Part shown: piece by piece, positions 33,748 to 42,466 of the stretch
Numbering within the stretch: the stretch's first letter is position 1
Layout of the letters: each line of letters begins with the position of its first letter
Source: CALBPI01 sp038531945
GTDB lineage: Bacteria > Pseudomonadota > Gammaproteobacteria > Steroidobacterales > Woeseiaceae
Direction of reading: 5' to 3'
Length of the DNA: 64,000 nt
Assembly: GCA_038531945.1 (NCBI GenBank)
Contig: JBCBBH010000004.1
Location: 186,001-250,000, forward strand
Notes under the pieces: model-generated
Told to the model about the DNA's origin: nothing
The model's database searches: none
What the model saw: only the letters and a program-made list of their open reading frames with translations
Made by a program: the position numbers and the translations under genes

Positions 33748-34683
33748 TTACGGCAGGTCGTCCAGCCCCGATTCGTCGGGTTCGGGCGGCATCAGATCTT
33801 TCGCGCTGACCCCCATACGCAGTGCAACGGCGCTCGCCACGTAAATCGACGAGTACGTGCCGACGATGATGCCGCAGATCAACGCTACTGAGAACGAGCG
33901 AACTGCTGGACCACCCAGCACCAACAGCGCGGTCAATACGAGCAAAGTCGTCACGCCTGTGATGATCGTCCGCGCGAGCATCTGGTTGATGGATCGATCA
34001 ATAACACCGGAAGGGCTTTCACCTCTAAGGGCGAGAAAATTCTCACGAATCCGGTCGAACACCACCACCGTGTCATTCAGAGAATACCCCACCACGGCGA
34101 GTACGGCGGCGATGACCGAAGCATCGACCTGAAACTGGAATAGCGCAAAGAAACCGACCGTCAGAATCACGTCGTGGACCAGAGCTGCCACCGCTCCCAG
34201 CGAAAACTTCCACTGAAAGCGGAACATGATGTACATGAAGATCATGATCAGCACGAAGATCATCGCAAGACTGCCGGCTTCGGCAACCTCCGCACCAATC
34301 TGCGGAAACACGACCGAAAACTGATTGTCTTTCACTTGCGGATCAATTGGCCTAAGCACGTCGAGCATGGACTCGCGGAGCGCATCACTATCGCCGCCTT
34401 CGCGCGGCGGAATCCGAATCATGATGTTTTGCCGCGACCCGAAGTACAGCACCTGCGAGTCTTCGAAACCCGCCGCTTCCATGCGCTCGCGCACGACCTC
34501 AACGTCGGTCGGCTCACTGAAGCCAGCCTCCAGTTCTACACCTCCGGTGAATTCGATACCGAGGTTCAGTCCGTTGACAGCAAGCGCCACGACCGATGCG
34601 ATCAGAAGCGCTGCCGAGACGATCGCCGCGATGCCGCGGCGCTCCATAAATTTGAAGTGTGTTTCGCGTGATAGAACTCGCAT
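33748..34683 (-). CDS. secF: Protein-export membrane protein SecF
   Basis: A 311-residue partner of SecD that drives late steps of protein export with the proton gradient. The first membrane helix is about 17-38, followed by a periplasmic loop with 'GIEFTGGVELEAGF'. Five more helices occupy about 130-290, with the family block 'VVGYSLNDTVVVFDRIRENF'. It starts two bases after the secD stop, so the two are co-translated. Confidence 0.97.
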   Translation of the reverse strand: MRVLSRETHFKFMERRGIAAIVSAALLIASVVALAVNGLNLGIEFTGGVELEAGFSEPTDVEVVRERMEAAGFEDSQVLYFGSRQNIMIRIPPREGGDSDALRESMLDVLRPIDPQVKDNQFSVVFPQIGAEVAEAGSLAMIFVLIMIFMYIMFRFQWKFSLGAVAALVHDVILTVGFFALFQFQVDASVIAAVLAVVGYSLNDTVVVFDRIRENFLALRGESPSGVIDRSINQMLARTIITGVTTLLVLTALLVLGGPAVRSFSVALICGIIVGTYSSIYVASAVALRMGVSAKDLMPPEPDESGLDDLP

Positions 34684-34685
34684 GT

Positions 34686-36485
34686 CTACACCGCCAGCTT
34701 GTCGAGCTTACGCCCGCCGTAAATTAGATTGACCACCGCTCGTGTGCCGACGATCGCAGTGAACATTGAGGTCGCGATGCCGATCGCTAGCGTGACAGCG
34801 AAGCCTTTCACCGGACCGGTACCGAACAGGAACAACACCAGCGCCGCGATAAACGTCGTCACATTCGCATCGGCAATCGACGAGAACGCCTTCTCGTAGC
34901 CCGAGTTAATCGCCGCCTGAATGCTGGTACCCGCCGCAATCTCTTCGCGTATTCGTTCGAAGATCAGCACGTTCGCATCGACGGCCATGCCGACCGTCAG
35001 CACGATCCCCGCGATACCCGGTAGCGTCAGTGACGCTTGCAGCAACGATAGCGCACCGATGATCAATATCAGGTTGGTCAGGAGCGCCATGTTCGCAATC
35101 AGTCCGAACACTCGGTAGTACAAAACCATGAAAATTACGACCGCAAGAAAGCCGATTTGAATCGCCTTGAAGCCACTGTCGATGTTCTTCTGGCCTGTAC
35201 TCGGTCCAATCGTCTGTTGCCCGACAAGATACACCGGCGCCGACAGTGCACCTGCCTTCAGAAGCAAAGACAAGTCGCGAGCCTCGGAGGCCGTCAATCC
35301 GGTGATCTGGAAATTCGTTGAAAACACGCCGTTGATGTTGGCGCGGTTGATGACCTCGCGTTTTTTGATGGTGCGATACTCGCCGTTTTCATCGGGCCCA
35401 ATACGCTCGCTTTCGATAAACAGCACCGCCATCGGTCTTTGAAGATTGTTTTGGGTCGTCTCCAGCATGCGCTTGCCGCCCACATCGTCCAGGCGAATAT
35501 TGACGTTCGGCTGCCCCTCACTGAATCCGGCGCTGGCGTCGATAATCTGATCCCCGGAGGCGATCACTTCGGGCTTCAGAGTGACGGTGCCACCCTCTCG
35601 GTATGGGAACGTGTTCGCGCGAGAACCTCCGCCGCTGGTGTCGACCAACCGAAACTCCAGCGTCGCTGTCGAGCCCAGAATTCGAATCGCATCGTTGGGA
35701 TTTTGAATCCCCGGCAACTGCACAACAATTCGATTAAGCCCCTGGCGCTGGATGACCGGCTCGGCAACACCGAGCGCATCAACGCGATTGCGGAAGCTCG
35801 TAATGTTCTGCTCGATCGCGAAATTCTGCCGTTCTCGAACCTGCAGTTCGCTGAGTGAAACGCGCAGACTCCTTGGATCTGTTTCAACGACAACGAGATT
35901 CGGGTCCGTATCGCGCACGAGATCCTGAGCCGCATCGCGGTTCTCAGCATCCCGCACCTGGACGATGATGTTTTGTCCCTGCACGTTTACCCGGTGTGAG
36001 ATGCGCGCGTCGCGCAGCGCCACTTTGAAATTGTCGGCGTACGCATTGACGAGATTCACGACAGCTTCGTCCAGATCAACCTCGTACAGCAGGTAGACAC
36101 CGCCGCGCAGATCCAGACCGAGACTCATCGGGGCCAGACCGATCGAACGCAACCACTCCGGCTGTTTCGGTGCGATTGTCTTTGCAATGCCGAACGCCTC
36201 GATATCCATCTGCTCCAGAGCTTCATACGCTTTGGACTGATCGTTGATATCCGTGAATGCGGCGTACAGCTTGCCGTCGCGCAGGTAGTCTTCATCGGGC
36301 GGCGTGTTCAAACCGCCGAGGATCGACTCAATGCGAGCAATCTGCGATTCGCTCATGTTGCTGCCGTCAGCATTGGTGATCTGCAATGCAGGCGCGCTGC
36401 CGTAAAAATTTGGCAACGCGGTCAGTGAGCCAAACGCGACGACGGCAAGCACCAGAAGGTACTTCCAGAGCGGATAGCGATTCAT
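34686..36485 (-). CDS. secD: Protein translocase subunit SecD
   Basis: A 599-residue inner-membrane protein with one N-terminal helix and a large periplasmic P1 domain with 'LGLDLRGGVYLLYEVD' near residue 125. Five helices follow in the C-terminal part (about 430-590), with 'LPGIAGIVLTVGMAVDANVLIFERIREEI', the D519-type proton site in E. coli. Gene order yajC-secD-secF and length are standard. Confidence 0.97.
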   Translation of the reverse strand: MNRYPLWKYLLVLAVVAFGSLTALPNFYGSAPALQITNADGSNMSESQIARIESILGGLNTPPDEDYLRDGKLYAAFTDINDQSKAYEALEQMDIEAFGIAKTIAPKQPEWLRSIGLAPMSLGLDLRGGVYLLYEVDLDEAVVNLVNAYADNFKVALRDARISHRVNVQGQNIIVQVRDAENRDAAQDLVRDTDPNLVVVETDPRSLRVSLSELQVRERQNFAIEQNITSFRNRVDALGVAEPVIQRQGLNRIVVQLPGIQNPNDAIRILGSTATLEFRLVDTSGGGSRANTFPYREGGTVTLKPEVIASGDQIIDASAGFSEGQPNVNIRLDDVGGKRMLETTQNNLQRPMAVLFIESERIGPDENGEYRTIKKREVINRANINGVFSTNFQITGLTASEARDLSLLLKAGALSAPVYLVGQQTIGPSTGQKNIDSGFKAIQIGFLAVVIFMVLYYRVFGLIANMALLTNLILIIGALSLLQASLTLPGIAGIVLTVGMAVDANVLIFERIREEIAAGTSIQAAINSGYEKAFSSIADANVTTFIAALVLFLFGTGPVKGFAVTLAIGIATSMFTAIVGTRAVVNLIYGGRKLDKLAV

Positions 36486-36493
36486 GTTATTCC

Positions 36494-36826
36494 TCAGGCT
36501 GCGTCGACGGTGCCTTTCGGCAGCACAGCAGCAATCGATACTCGTTGAACCTTGAGCGAGACGTCCGGCGCAAATTCGACCGTCACAAATTGCTCGGAGG
36601 TCTCACGCACGACGCCGACCAAGCCGCCAGCAGTCATAATTTCATCTCCAGCGGAGACAGCCTCGACGAGCTCGCGATGTTGCTTCTGGCGTTTCTGCTG
36701 TGGGCGAATGAGCAGGAACCAGAACGCGACGAACAAGATGATCATTGGCACGAAAAACCCGAGCGGGCTTTGCTGAGCCGCCGGTGCGCCCTGCGCGTAG
36801 GCAGTCGGAATCAGAAAATCCATCAT
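36494..36826 (-). CDS. yajC: Preprotein translocase subunit YajC
   Basis: A 110-residue small membrane protein of the SecDF-YajC complex. One membrane helix is at about 23-43 ('LGFFVPMIILFVAFWFLLIRPQQKR'), with the typical basic stretch right after it. A short beta domain follows: 'ISAGDEIMTAGGLVGVV' is the conserved type of sequence there (here VSAGDEIMTAGG). Two adjacent ATGs (36826, 36823) could start it. It lies eight bases before secD and after tgt, the standard order. Confidence 0.96.
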   Translation of the reverse strand: MMDFLIPTAYAQGAPAAQQSPLGFFVPMIILFVAFWFLLIRPQQKRQKQHRELVEAVSAGDEIMTAGGLVGVVRETSEQFVTVEFAPDVSLKVQRVSIAAVLPKGTVDAA

Positions 36827-36861
36827 ATCCAGAGTCTAACCAGCAAAAATAAAGGCGCGCA

Positions 36862-37998
36862 TTATGCCACAGACGCACGCCCTGCCTCGTCCGATTGCAA
36901 AAAATCGCGCGCAAACTGGGGAAACTCGTTCGCTTCGATCGCCGCGCGGATTCGGGCCATCAGACGCTGGTAGTACCTCAAGTTATGTAGGGTACCGAGC
37001 TGCGGGCCGAGCATCTCGCCACATTTGAACAAATGCTTCAGATAAGCGCGTGAGAAATTTTGGCAGGTGTAGCAGTCGCAATCCGGGTCCAACGGGCCGG
37101 TATCCTGCTCGAATCGGGCATTTTTGATCTTTATCGTGCCTTCGCTCGTGAAAAAGTAGCCGTTGCGGCCGTGTCGCGTCGGCATTACACAATCGAACAT
37201 ATCGACGCCTCGGGCAACGGCCTTGACGATATCCGAAGGTGTTCCGACGCCCATCAAGTAACGCGGCTTGTCTCGAGGCATGAGTGGCTGCAGGCCGTCG
37301 AGCACGCCGATTCGCTCCGCCTCGGACTCGCCAACGGAAAGGCCCCCAATCGCGAATCCATCGAAACCGATGTCCGTCAAACCCTCTAGTGACTGGCGGC
37401 GAAGATCGTCGTACATACCGCCCTGAACAATAGCGAATAAAGCGTCTCCGCGAGCCGGTTCTTCAGATTTCAGAAGATCAAAAGCGGTCCGGCTGCGAGC
37501 GGCCCATCGCAACGAGAGCTCCATCGACTTACCTGCCTCGGTGTGGGTCGCCGGATGGGGTGTGCATTCGTCAAAAATCATTGTCACGTCGGCACCGAGG
37601 TCATGCTGGACCTGCATCGATCGCTCTGGCGTGAGCATAATGCGATCGCCGTTCACGGGCGAGGCGAACAGGACCCCCTCCTCACTCAGCTTGCGCAGCG
37701 CTGACAGGCTGAACACCTGAAATCCGCCGGAATCGGTCAGGATCGGGCCAGACCATGCCATGAAATCGTGTAACGAGCCGTGCGCGCGAATCACATCCGT
37801 TCCAGGACGCAACATCAGGTGGAAGGTGTTTCCGAGGATCATTTCTGCGCCGATATCAGTGACCTCGCTCGGCCGCATCGCCTTGACGGTGCCATAGGTG
37901 CCTACCGGCATAAACGCAGGCGTCTGGACCTCGCCCCGAGCAAATTGAATTGTGCCCCGCCGCGCGCCGTCGCTCTGGCAGATGAGTTGATACTTCAT
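36862..37998 (-). CDS. tgt: Queuine tRNA-ribosyltransferase
   Basis: A 378-residue enzyme that swaps guanine-34 for the queuosine precursor preQ1 in GU(N) tRNAs. Blocks: 'TPAFMPVGTYGTVKAMRP', 'ILGNTFHLMLRPG', 'ILTDSGGFQVFSL' with the catalytic Asp, and 'DCVMPTRHGRNG'. The zinc site is 'CDCYTCQNFSRAYLKHL' and a following His. Its ATG overlaps the queA stop (ATGA), giving a queuosine pair just upstream of the sec operon. Confidence 0.97.
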   Translation of the reverse strand: MKYQLICQSDGARRGTIQFARGEVQTPAFMPVGTYGTVKAMRPSEVTDIGAEMILGNTFHLMLRPGTDVIRAHGSLHDFMAWSGPILTDSGGFQVFSLSALRKLSEEGVLFASPVNGDRIMLTPERSMQVQHDLGADVTMIFDECTPHPATHTEAGKSMELSLRWAARSRTAFDLLKSEEPARGDALFAIVQGGMYDDLRRQSLEGLTDIGFDGFAIGGLSVGESEAERIGVLDGLQPLMPRDKPRYLMGVGTPSDIVKAVARGVDMFDCVMPTRHGRNGYFFTSEGTIKIKNARFEQDTGPLDPDCDCYTCQNFSRAYLKHLFKCGEMLGPQLGTLHNLRYYQRLMARIRAAIEANEFPQFARDFLQSDEAGRASVA

Positions 37999-39053
37999 GA
38001 TGTCGCCTTCATCCGGCTGAGCAACATGGCATCGCCGTAGCTGAAGAAGCGATACTCGTTTTCGACCGCGTAGCGGTATGCGCCGAGGATAGTCTCGACC
38101 CCGGCAAAAGCGCCCACCAACATCATTAGCGAAGAACGCGGCAGGTGGAAGTTGGTCATCAGTCTGTCGACCACGCGAAACCGAAAACCCGGTCGAATAA
38201 ACAGATCCGTATCGTCTTCAGTAGCTTTGAGCGTGCCGTTCAGCGCCGCACTTTCCAGTGCGCGCATTGCCGTTGTACCGACCGCGATAACACGACCGTT
38301 GGCTTGCCGTGTCGCCCCGACCGCATCGACAACCTCCTGCGGGACGCTGTACCACTCCTGGTGAAGCTTGCCGCTTTGCAGCTGCGACTCGTCGAGCGGC
38401 TGAAAGGTCCCGGCGGCGACGTGCAGAGTAACTGCTGAGACACCGACACCCTTCTCGCCCAATGCCTGCAGCAGCGACTCATCGAAATGCAGACCGGCGG
38501 TAGGTGCCGCAACCGCACCTGGCGTCTTCGCGTAGACTGTCTGATACCGCTCCGCATCGAGAGGCTCATCACCTCTATCGATATAGGGCGGCAATGGAAC
38601 GTGGCCCGCCATCTCGGTGACCTCGGCAACCGGACGATCGAATCGCAACCGAAAGAAACGTCCGTCGCGGTCCTCAATACTCGCCGTCGCGACTTCACGG
38701 TTCTCGTTGTCCGTGATCAAAAAGGGCTCACCAACCTGAGGCTTACGGTTGGCGCGCAACTGCGCTACCACCAGATGGGTATCAAGCTGCCGCTCCAGCA
38801 GGACTTCGATTTTAGCCCCGGTCTTGCGCCGGCCGAACAATCGTGCAGCAATCACTCGCGTGTTATTGACCACGAGGAGATCACCGGTTTCGAGCAAGTC
38901 GGGCAAGTCAGCGACCGATCGATCGGCCAGAGGTTTATCAGGCGAGCCCTCTACTACCAGCAGGCGAGCACTGCTCCGCTGATCCGCCGGATAACGGGCG
39001 ATGAGATGGTCGGGCAACGCGTAGTCGAAATCATCCGGGTGCATGGCGCGCAT
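37995..39053 (-). CDS. queA: S-adenosylmethionine:tRNA ribosyltransferase-isomerase
   Basis: A 352-residue enzyme that builds epoxyqueuosine from preQ1-tRNA and SAM. It starts 'DFDYALPDHLIARYPADQRSSARLLVV' and has 'LLVVNNTRVIAARLFGRRKTG', 'YQTVYAKTPGAVAAPTAGLHFDE' and 'LPRSSLMMLVGAFAG', all typical. ATGs at 39053 and 39044 are both possible. The first has a GGAGG about 11 bases upstream and is used here. Confidence 0.96.
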   Translation of the reverse strand: MRAMHPDDFDYALPDHLIARYPADQRSSARLLVVEGSPDKPLADRSVADLPDLLETGDLLVVNNTRVIAARLFGRRKTGAKIEVLLERQLDTHLVVAQLRANRKPQVGEPFLITDNENREVATASIEDRDGRFFRLRFDRPVAEVTEMAGHVPLPPYIDRGDEPLDAERYQTVYAKTPGAVAAPTAGLHFDESLLQALGEKGVGVSAVTLHVAAGTFQPLDESQLQSGKLHQEWYSVPQEVVDAVGATRQANGRVIAVGTTAMRALESAALNGTLKATEDDTDLFIRPGFRFRVVDRLMTNFHLPRSSLMMLVGAFAGVETILGAYRYAVENEYRFFSYGDAMLLSRMKATS

Positions 39054-39110
39054 GCTACCAGCAGCCTCCGCGCCAAGCAGCGATTTGTTCGCTCCGCTAG
39101 AGCCTCGGGA

Positions 39111-40139
39111 TTACCGCCGCAAGCTCTCGATCCGAAAATTCCGTTCTCGTTCCGGAATCTCGATCGCCAGAGTCTGCGGTCGCTTCTGACGCACAATATC
39201 GACATCAAGGGTTTCGCCCGGCTCGTAGGATCCCAGGATCCTCATCGCGTGGCCAATGTCCTTTGGCGCGCGACCCCCGATACTCTGGATCACGTCGCCC
39301 GCCTGAAATCCCAACTTGGCATCGGCAGGTACATCGATGACCAACAGTCCAGACTCAACGCCAAAATACTCACCGAGCCCTTCATTCAACTCTGTCAGCT
39401 CCATATCGCCCCACGGTGTGTCGCCGTGCAGAAACCAGAATCCGTCGCCAACGCCCTCAACGAACTGCATGATCTCCGCCTCGTCGAGATTCTCGAAATC
39501 GAGACCCGCCATGAACTCCGCATCGTCAAAGGAGAAATGAAAATCACCCTCCTCGGGAGACATCGTAAACACCTGCACGCCGTCGCTAAGCCCAGCGGGC
39601 AGAGTTGAGTCAAGCACCAGCGATTTCTCCAGCACTTCGCCCGCACGTTGCAGCTTGGCCACCAACGTATCCCCGTCCTCGCGCTCGGAAAGCAGGCGTG
39701 CAATCGTGCGTGATGCCTGCCCGATCGACAGTTCGGTCAAGGATGTGTCATCAATCTCCAGGAGCATATCGCCCGCCTCAATCCCACCTGCATCGGCAAC
39801 GCTCCCGGGCAGCACGCTGGCGATCACCAAACCCTCGTCCGAACGTTGTCCATTCGGCAGTCGGTTCGAGAGTTGAACGCCCAGACGGGGCCGTGATGAC
39901 GCGTTGAACACCATGGTTCTAGGTGCGCGGGCGCCCAAAGCATCCACCCGAATGCGCGTGGACAGGCGCGCCACTTCCTCGGCGGCCTCTGCGAGTCGAG
40001 CCTCGGCATCACGCAATTGCTCTTCGGCGGCGCGAAGCTCGATTTCCTTCGCCCGAATTTCCTCGCCAGTATCCTGTGCGATTGCCGGACCGCCCATCAA
40101 TGAACCGGCAATCAGGCCAATCATTATGAAAAGCTTCAT
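39111..40139 (-). CDS. Periplasmic protein with coiled coil and two PDZ domains
   Basis: 342 residues. A signal peptide ends near residue 21 ('FIMIGLIAGSLMGGPAIAQ'). A charged coiled coil (about 25-62) follows, then PDZ 1 (about 82-175, 'GVQLSNRLP...GLVIASVLPGSVADAGGIEAGDMLLEIDD'), an acidic aromatic linker (about 190-240), and PDZ 2 (about 250-335, 'VPADAKLGFQAGDVIQSIGGRAP'). No protease catalytic triad is present. It lies 32 bases after the anti-sigma candidate and two genes after an ECF sigma factor. Its job is unknown; sensing envelope proteins for the sigma system is an inference. Confidence 0.75.
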   Translation of the reverse strand: MKLFIMIGLIAGSLMGGPAIAQDTGEEIRAKEIELRAAEEQLRDAEARLAEAAEEVARLSTRIRVDALGARAPRTMVFNASSRPRLGVQLSNRLPNGQRSDEGLVIASVLPGSVADAGGIEAGDMLLEIDDTSLTELSIGQASRTIARLLSEREDGDTLVAKLQRAGEVLEKSLVLDSTLPAGLSDGVQVFTMSPEEGDFHFSFDDAEFMAGLDFENLDEAEIMQFVEGVGDGFWFLHGDTPWGDMELTELNEGLGEYFGVESGLLVIDVPADAKLGFQAGDVIQSIGGRAPKDIGHAMRILGSYEPGETLDVDIVRQKRPQTLAIEIPERERNFRIESLRR

Positions 40140-40171
40140 GTCTGTGTCCTCAAGAATCTAGTGAAATGTGG

Positions 40172-40708
40172 TTACAACCACTGCTGCGCCGGAACTCCTG
40201 CGCGCAGACCAACCAAGTCGTCCATCAATCCCACGCGCCGCTTCAACAACTCGGCGCGCGCCGACTCGTCTACCGCCGGGCTGGCGAGCGCGACGTCCAA
40301 CCGAGCGACCCGGTCCTCGATCGCCGTAATGCGCCCCGCGTCGCGAACGTTCATGACTCTCTGGCGATCTGGGAGGGTTGCATTGACTTCGTCAAGCACC
40401 GCGGATCGCGCAATCAGCTGTGACAGGTCACTCAGCTCGCTGGTGACGCGGGACGCATTCGGTTCGTCAGTGGCGGCGGCCTGGTCGACGGAATTCGTGG
40501 GCACGTTCAATCCCGGGAGCGTCGCTACAGCTATCGCTACACCGATCATCAACACGGCGGCGAGCCCCCAGTGCCACGTCAAAGCGCGTGGCGGCGAACG
40601 CTTGCCGAGGCTTATCTCATCCAACCGAGCGAGCAAATCAGCGTCTGGCTCGAGCAACGGCAACTCGCGCAGTTGCTTCGCCATCATTTCGTTGTTCGGT
40701 TCATTCAT
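40172..40708 (-). CDS. Candidate membrane anti-sigma factor
   Basis: A 178-residue single-pass protein. The N-terminal cytoplasmic part (about 1-45) is short and acidic ('LRELPLLEPDADLLARLDEI'). One membrane helix lies near 45-66 ('WGLAAVLMIGVAIAVATLPG'). The periplasmic part is helical with heptad-like stretches ('ITAIEDRVARLDVALASPAVDE', 'ARAELLKRRVGLMDDLV'). No HXXXCXXC zinc motif is seen, so it is not a ZAS-type anti-sigma. Position directly after the ECF sigma gene, 9 bases away, and its topology support the call. No binding to sigma is shown by sequence. Confidence 0.6.
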   Translation of the reverse strand: MNEPNNEMMAKQLRELPLLEPDADLLARLDEISLGKRSPPRALTWHWGLAAVLMIGVAIAVATLPGLNVPTNSVDQAAATDEPNASRVTSELSDLSQLIARSAVLDEVNATLPDRQRVMNVRDAGRITAIEDRVARLDVALASPAVDESARAELLKRRVGLMDDLVGLRAGVPAQQWL

Positions 40709-40717
40709 GTCACCACC

Positions 40718-41299
40718 TCAACTAACCGCAGGCCGCAGGGCCCTCGGCGAGGATTCATCGATTTGCTCATGCCAGGCACGCAGCGCCGCCCGCCCGCGAG
40801 ACAAGTTCGATTTGGAAAAGCTCGCGCTGCGGCCGGTTGCCGCAGCGATCTCCTTGTGTGTCCAACCTTCAACATCGTGCAGCCAAACCACCGTTCGCTG
40901 GACCTCGGGCAGGGCATGAAGTGCGGCTGCCAGATCATGTTCGACGGCATGTGCTGCCGCGAGATCCATCGTACTCGCCACGTCGGCCGGTTCCGGCAAA
41001 GCGGTCACGCGGCGATTCCACGCTTGGCGCCGATGCATCAGGCAGCGACTCACTGCTATATGATGGATCCAGGTTGCAAGGCTTGACTCGGCGCGGAATC
41101 TTTCCAAGCCGCGAATGACCTCCACAAACGTCTCCTGAGTCAGATCGTCCGCGAGTGCGCGATCCCCAGTGATTCGAAAGCAAAGGGTCAGCACCGCGGA
41201 TGCAAATTGGCGGCAGATCTCGGACATCGCGCGGCGGTCCCCTCTCTGGGCCCGGCGCAGCGTGAGATCATCAATTTCAATACCGCGAAAGGTGCTCAT
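40718..41299 (-). CDS. ECF-family RNA polymerase sigma factor
   Basis: A 193-residue sigma-70 family protein of the ECF class. Region 2 is about 20-85 ('VLTLCFRITGDRALADDLTQETFVEVIRGLERFRAESSLATWIHHIA') and region 4 about 125-180 ('LHALPEVQRTVVWLHDVEGWTHKEIAAATGRSASFSKSNLSRGRAALRAW'). No region 3 is present. It heads a likely three-gene operon with the anti-sigma candidate and the double-PDZ protein. ECF operons are usually autoregulated, but I could not identify a repeated promoter motif. Confidence 0.92.
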   Translation of the reverse strand: MSTFRGIEIDDLTLRRAQRGDRRAMSEICRQFASAVLTLCFRITGDRALADDLTQETFVEVIRGLERFRAESSLATWIHHIAVSRCLMHRRQAWNRRVTALPEPADVASTMDLAAAHAVEHDLAAALHALPEVQRTVVWLHDVEGWTHKEIAAATGRSASFSKSNLSRGRAALRAWHEQIDESSPRALRPAVS

Positions 41300-41390
41300 G
41301 TCTGCTTAGATGCTGGCTCGGGTGAAAAGGTCGCACTGAGGCTGCAAAAATTTTCGCACGTCGAGGGCTTCTATCGCGCGCGCTTTGCGC

Positions 41391-41396
41391 TAGAAT
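41391..41396 (+). promoter_or_regulatory. Candidate -10 box of tRNA-Leu
   Basis: TAGAAT ends 13 bases before the first base of the tRNA. A good -35 at proper spacing is not apparent. Confidence 0.35.
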
Positions 41397-41409
41397 TACG
41401 CTACGTACT

Positions 41410-41496
41410 GCCAGAGTGGTGGAATTGGTAGACACGAGGGATTCAAAATCCCTTGCTAGCAATAGCGTGTCGGTTCGAGTCCGACCTCTGGTACCA
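41410..41496 (+). tRNA. tRNA-Leu (anticodon CAA)
   Basis: The 87-base cloverleaf has acceptor arms GCCAGAG and CTCTGGT with a terminal G-U pair, and a leucine-type D arm. The anticodon stem AGGGA/TCCCT closes the loop TTCAAAA, giving anticodon CAA for UUG codons. The long class II variable arm, GGTTCGAGTCC T arm, discriminator A and encoded CCA are all present. No neighbouring tRNA or integrase is seen. Confidence 0.97.
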
Positions 41497-41553
41497 CATC
41501 CCCAACGGGACATTCGCCGTGTGCAGTCTGGTCTCGGTCAAGGCGAGCGCAAC

Positions 41554-42096
41554 ATGAATTTCTGTTCTAACTGCGGCCATAAGGTCGAGCGGGCTGTGCC
41601 CGAAGGCGACACTCACGAGCGCTGGGTCTGCCCCAACTGCGGGATGATCCATTACCAAAACCCGAAGATCGTTGTTGGCTGCGTCCCGGAGCGCGGCGGG
41701 AAAATTCTTCTTTGCAAACGCGCGATCGAACCGCGGCATGGCTTTTGGACCGTTCCGGCCGGCTTTATGGAATTGAACGAATCAATGGCCCAGGGTGCGG
41801 CGCGTGAAACCCAGGAAGAGGCCATGGCGGATGTAGAGATTCACCGCCTGTTCGCCGCGGTGGACGTGCCGCACGCAGGTCAGGTGCACGTTTTCTTCAC
41901 AGCTTCCCTGGTCTCCGATTTCGCGCCTGGACCCGAGAGTCTGGATTGCAAAATGGTCACGCCTGAAGAAATCCCATGGGACGAAATCGCCTTTCCCAGC
42001 GGTACCTTTGCTCTGCGCAAGTGGGTGGAGGATGCGGGAGAGGATCGCGGCGTCCACCTGCACACCGCGGAGCGTCGGATCTATCAAACATCCTGA
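41554..42096 (+). CDS. Nudix hydrolase with N-terminal zinc ribbon
   Basis: About 180 residues. A zinc ribbon opens the protein ('NFCSNCGHKVE...RWVCPNCGMIHYQNP', two CXXC pairs). The Nudix box is 'GFMELNESMAQGAARETQEEAMADV', with the REXXEE core. Such zinc-ribbon Nudix proteins often cleave ADP-ribose or NADH-like dinucleotides; the substrate here is unknown. The frame is open into the tRNA gene, which is not coding, so I start at the ATG at 41554. Confidence 0.88.
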   Translation: MNFCSNCGHKVERAVPEGDTHERWVCPNCGMIHYQNPKIVVGCVPERGGKILLCKRAIEPRHGFWTVPAGFMELNESMAQGAARETQEEAMADVEIHRLFAAVDVPHAGQVHVFFTASLVSDFAPGPESLDCKMVTPEEIPWDEIAFPSGTFALRKWVEDAGEDRGVHLHTAERRIYQTS

Positions 42097-42142
42097 GTTC
42101 GCGCTACGCTTTGCCTATCAATTAGTGGAGTTTCGCTGAAGT

Positions 42143-42466
42143 ATGACGTTTGTTGTCACCCAAGCTTGCATCAAGTGCAAATATACCGATTGCGTCGAGG
42201 TTTGCCCGGTCGACTGCTTCCATGAAGGACCGAATTTTCTGGTGATCGATCCTGACGAGTGCATTGACTGCACACTATGCGAACCGGAATGCCCGGTAGA
42301 AGCGATCTACTCCGAAGACGAAATTCCTGCCGGACAGGAAGAGTTTCTCGAGCTCAACGCCGAGCTGTCATCGCAGTGGCCCGTGATAACAGAAGCGAAA
42401 GAGCCGCCCGAGGATGCCGACGACTGGAAAGAAGTCGACGACAAACTCGAGCATTTGGAGCGCTAG
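42143..42466 (+). CDS. fdxA: Ferredoxin FdxA, 7Fe type
   Basis: A 107-residue Azotobacter-type ferredoxin with one [3Fe-4S] and one [4Fe-4S] cluster. Cysteine motifs are 'CIKCKYTDCVEVCPVDCF' and 'CIDCTLCEPECPVEAIY'. The C-terminal acidic helix 'DDWKEVDDKLEHL' is typical. It is single-copy here, not attached to the isc locus, and is convergent with dsbC (4-base overlap). Confidence 0.96.
   Translation: MTFVVTQACIKCKYTDCVEVCPVDCFHEGPNFLVIDPDECIDCTLCEPECPVEAIYSEDEIPAGQEEFLELNAELSSQWPVITEAKEPPEDADDWKEVDDKLEHLER

Noticed and set aside
38487..39608. 373-codon plus-strand frame opposite queA and the PDZ gene
   Set aside because: Both opposite genes are clear families; the frame has no recognisable domain and is a GC-driven antisense shadow.
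41416..41553. N-terminal extension of the Nudix frame
   Set aside because: It runs through the tRNA-Leu gene; the zinc ribbon begins at the ATG at 41554.
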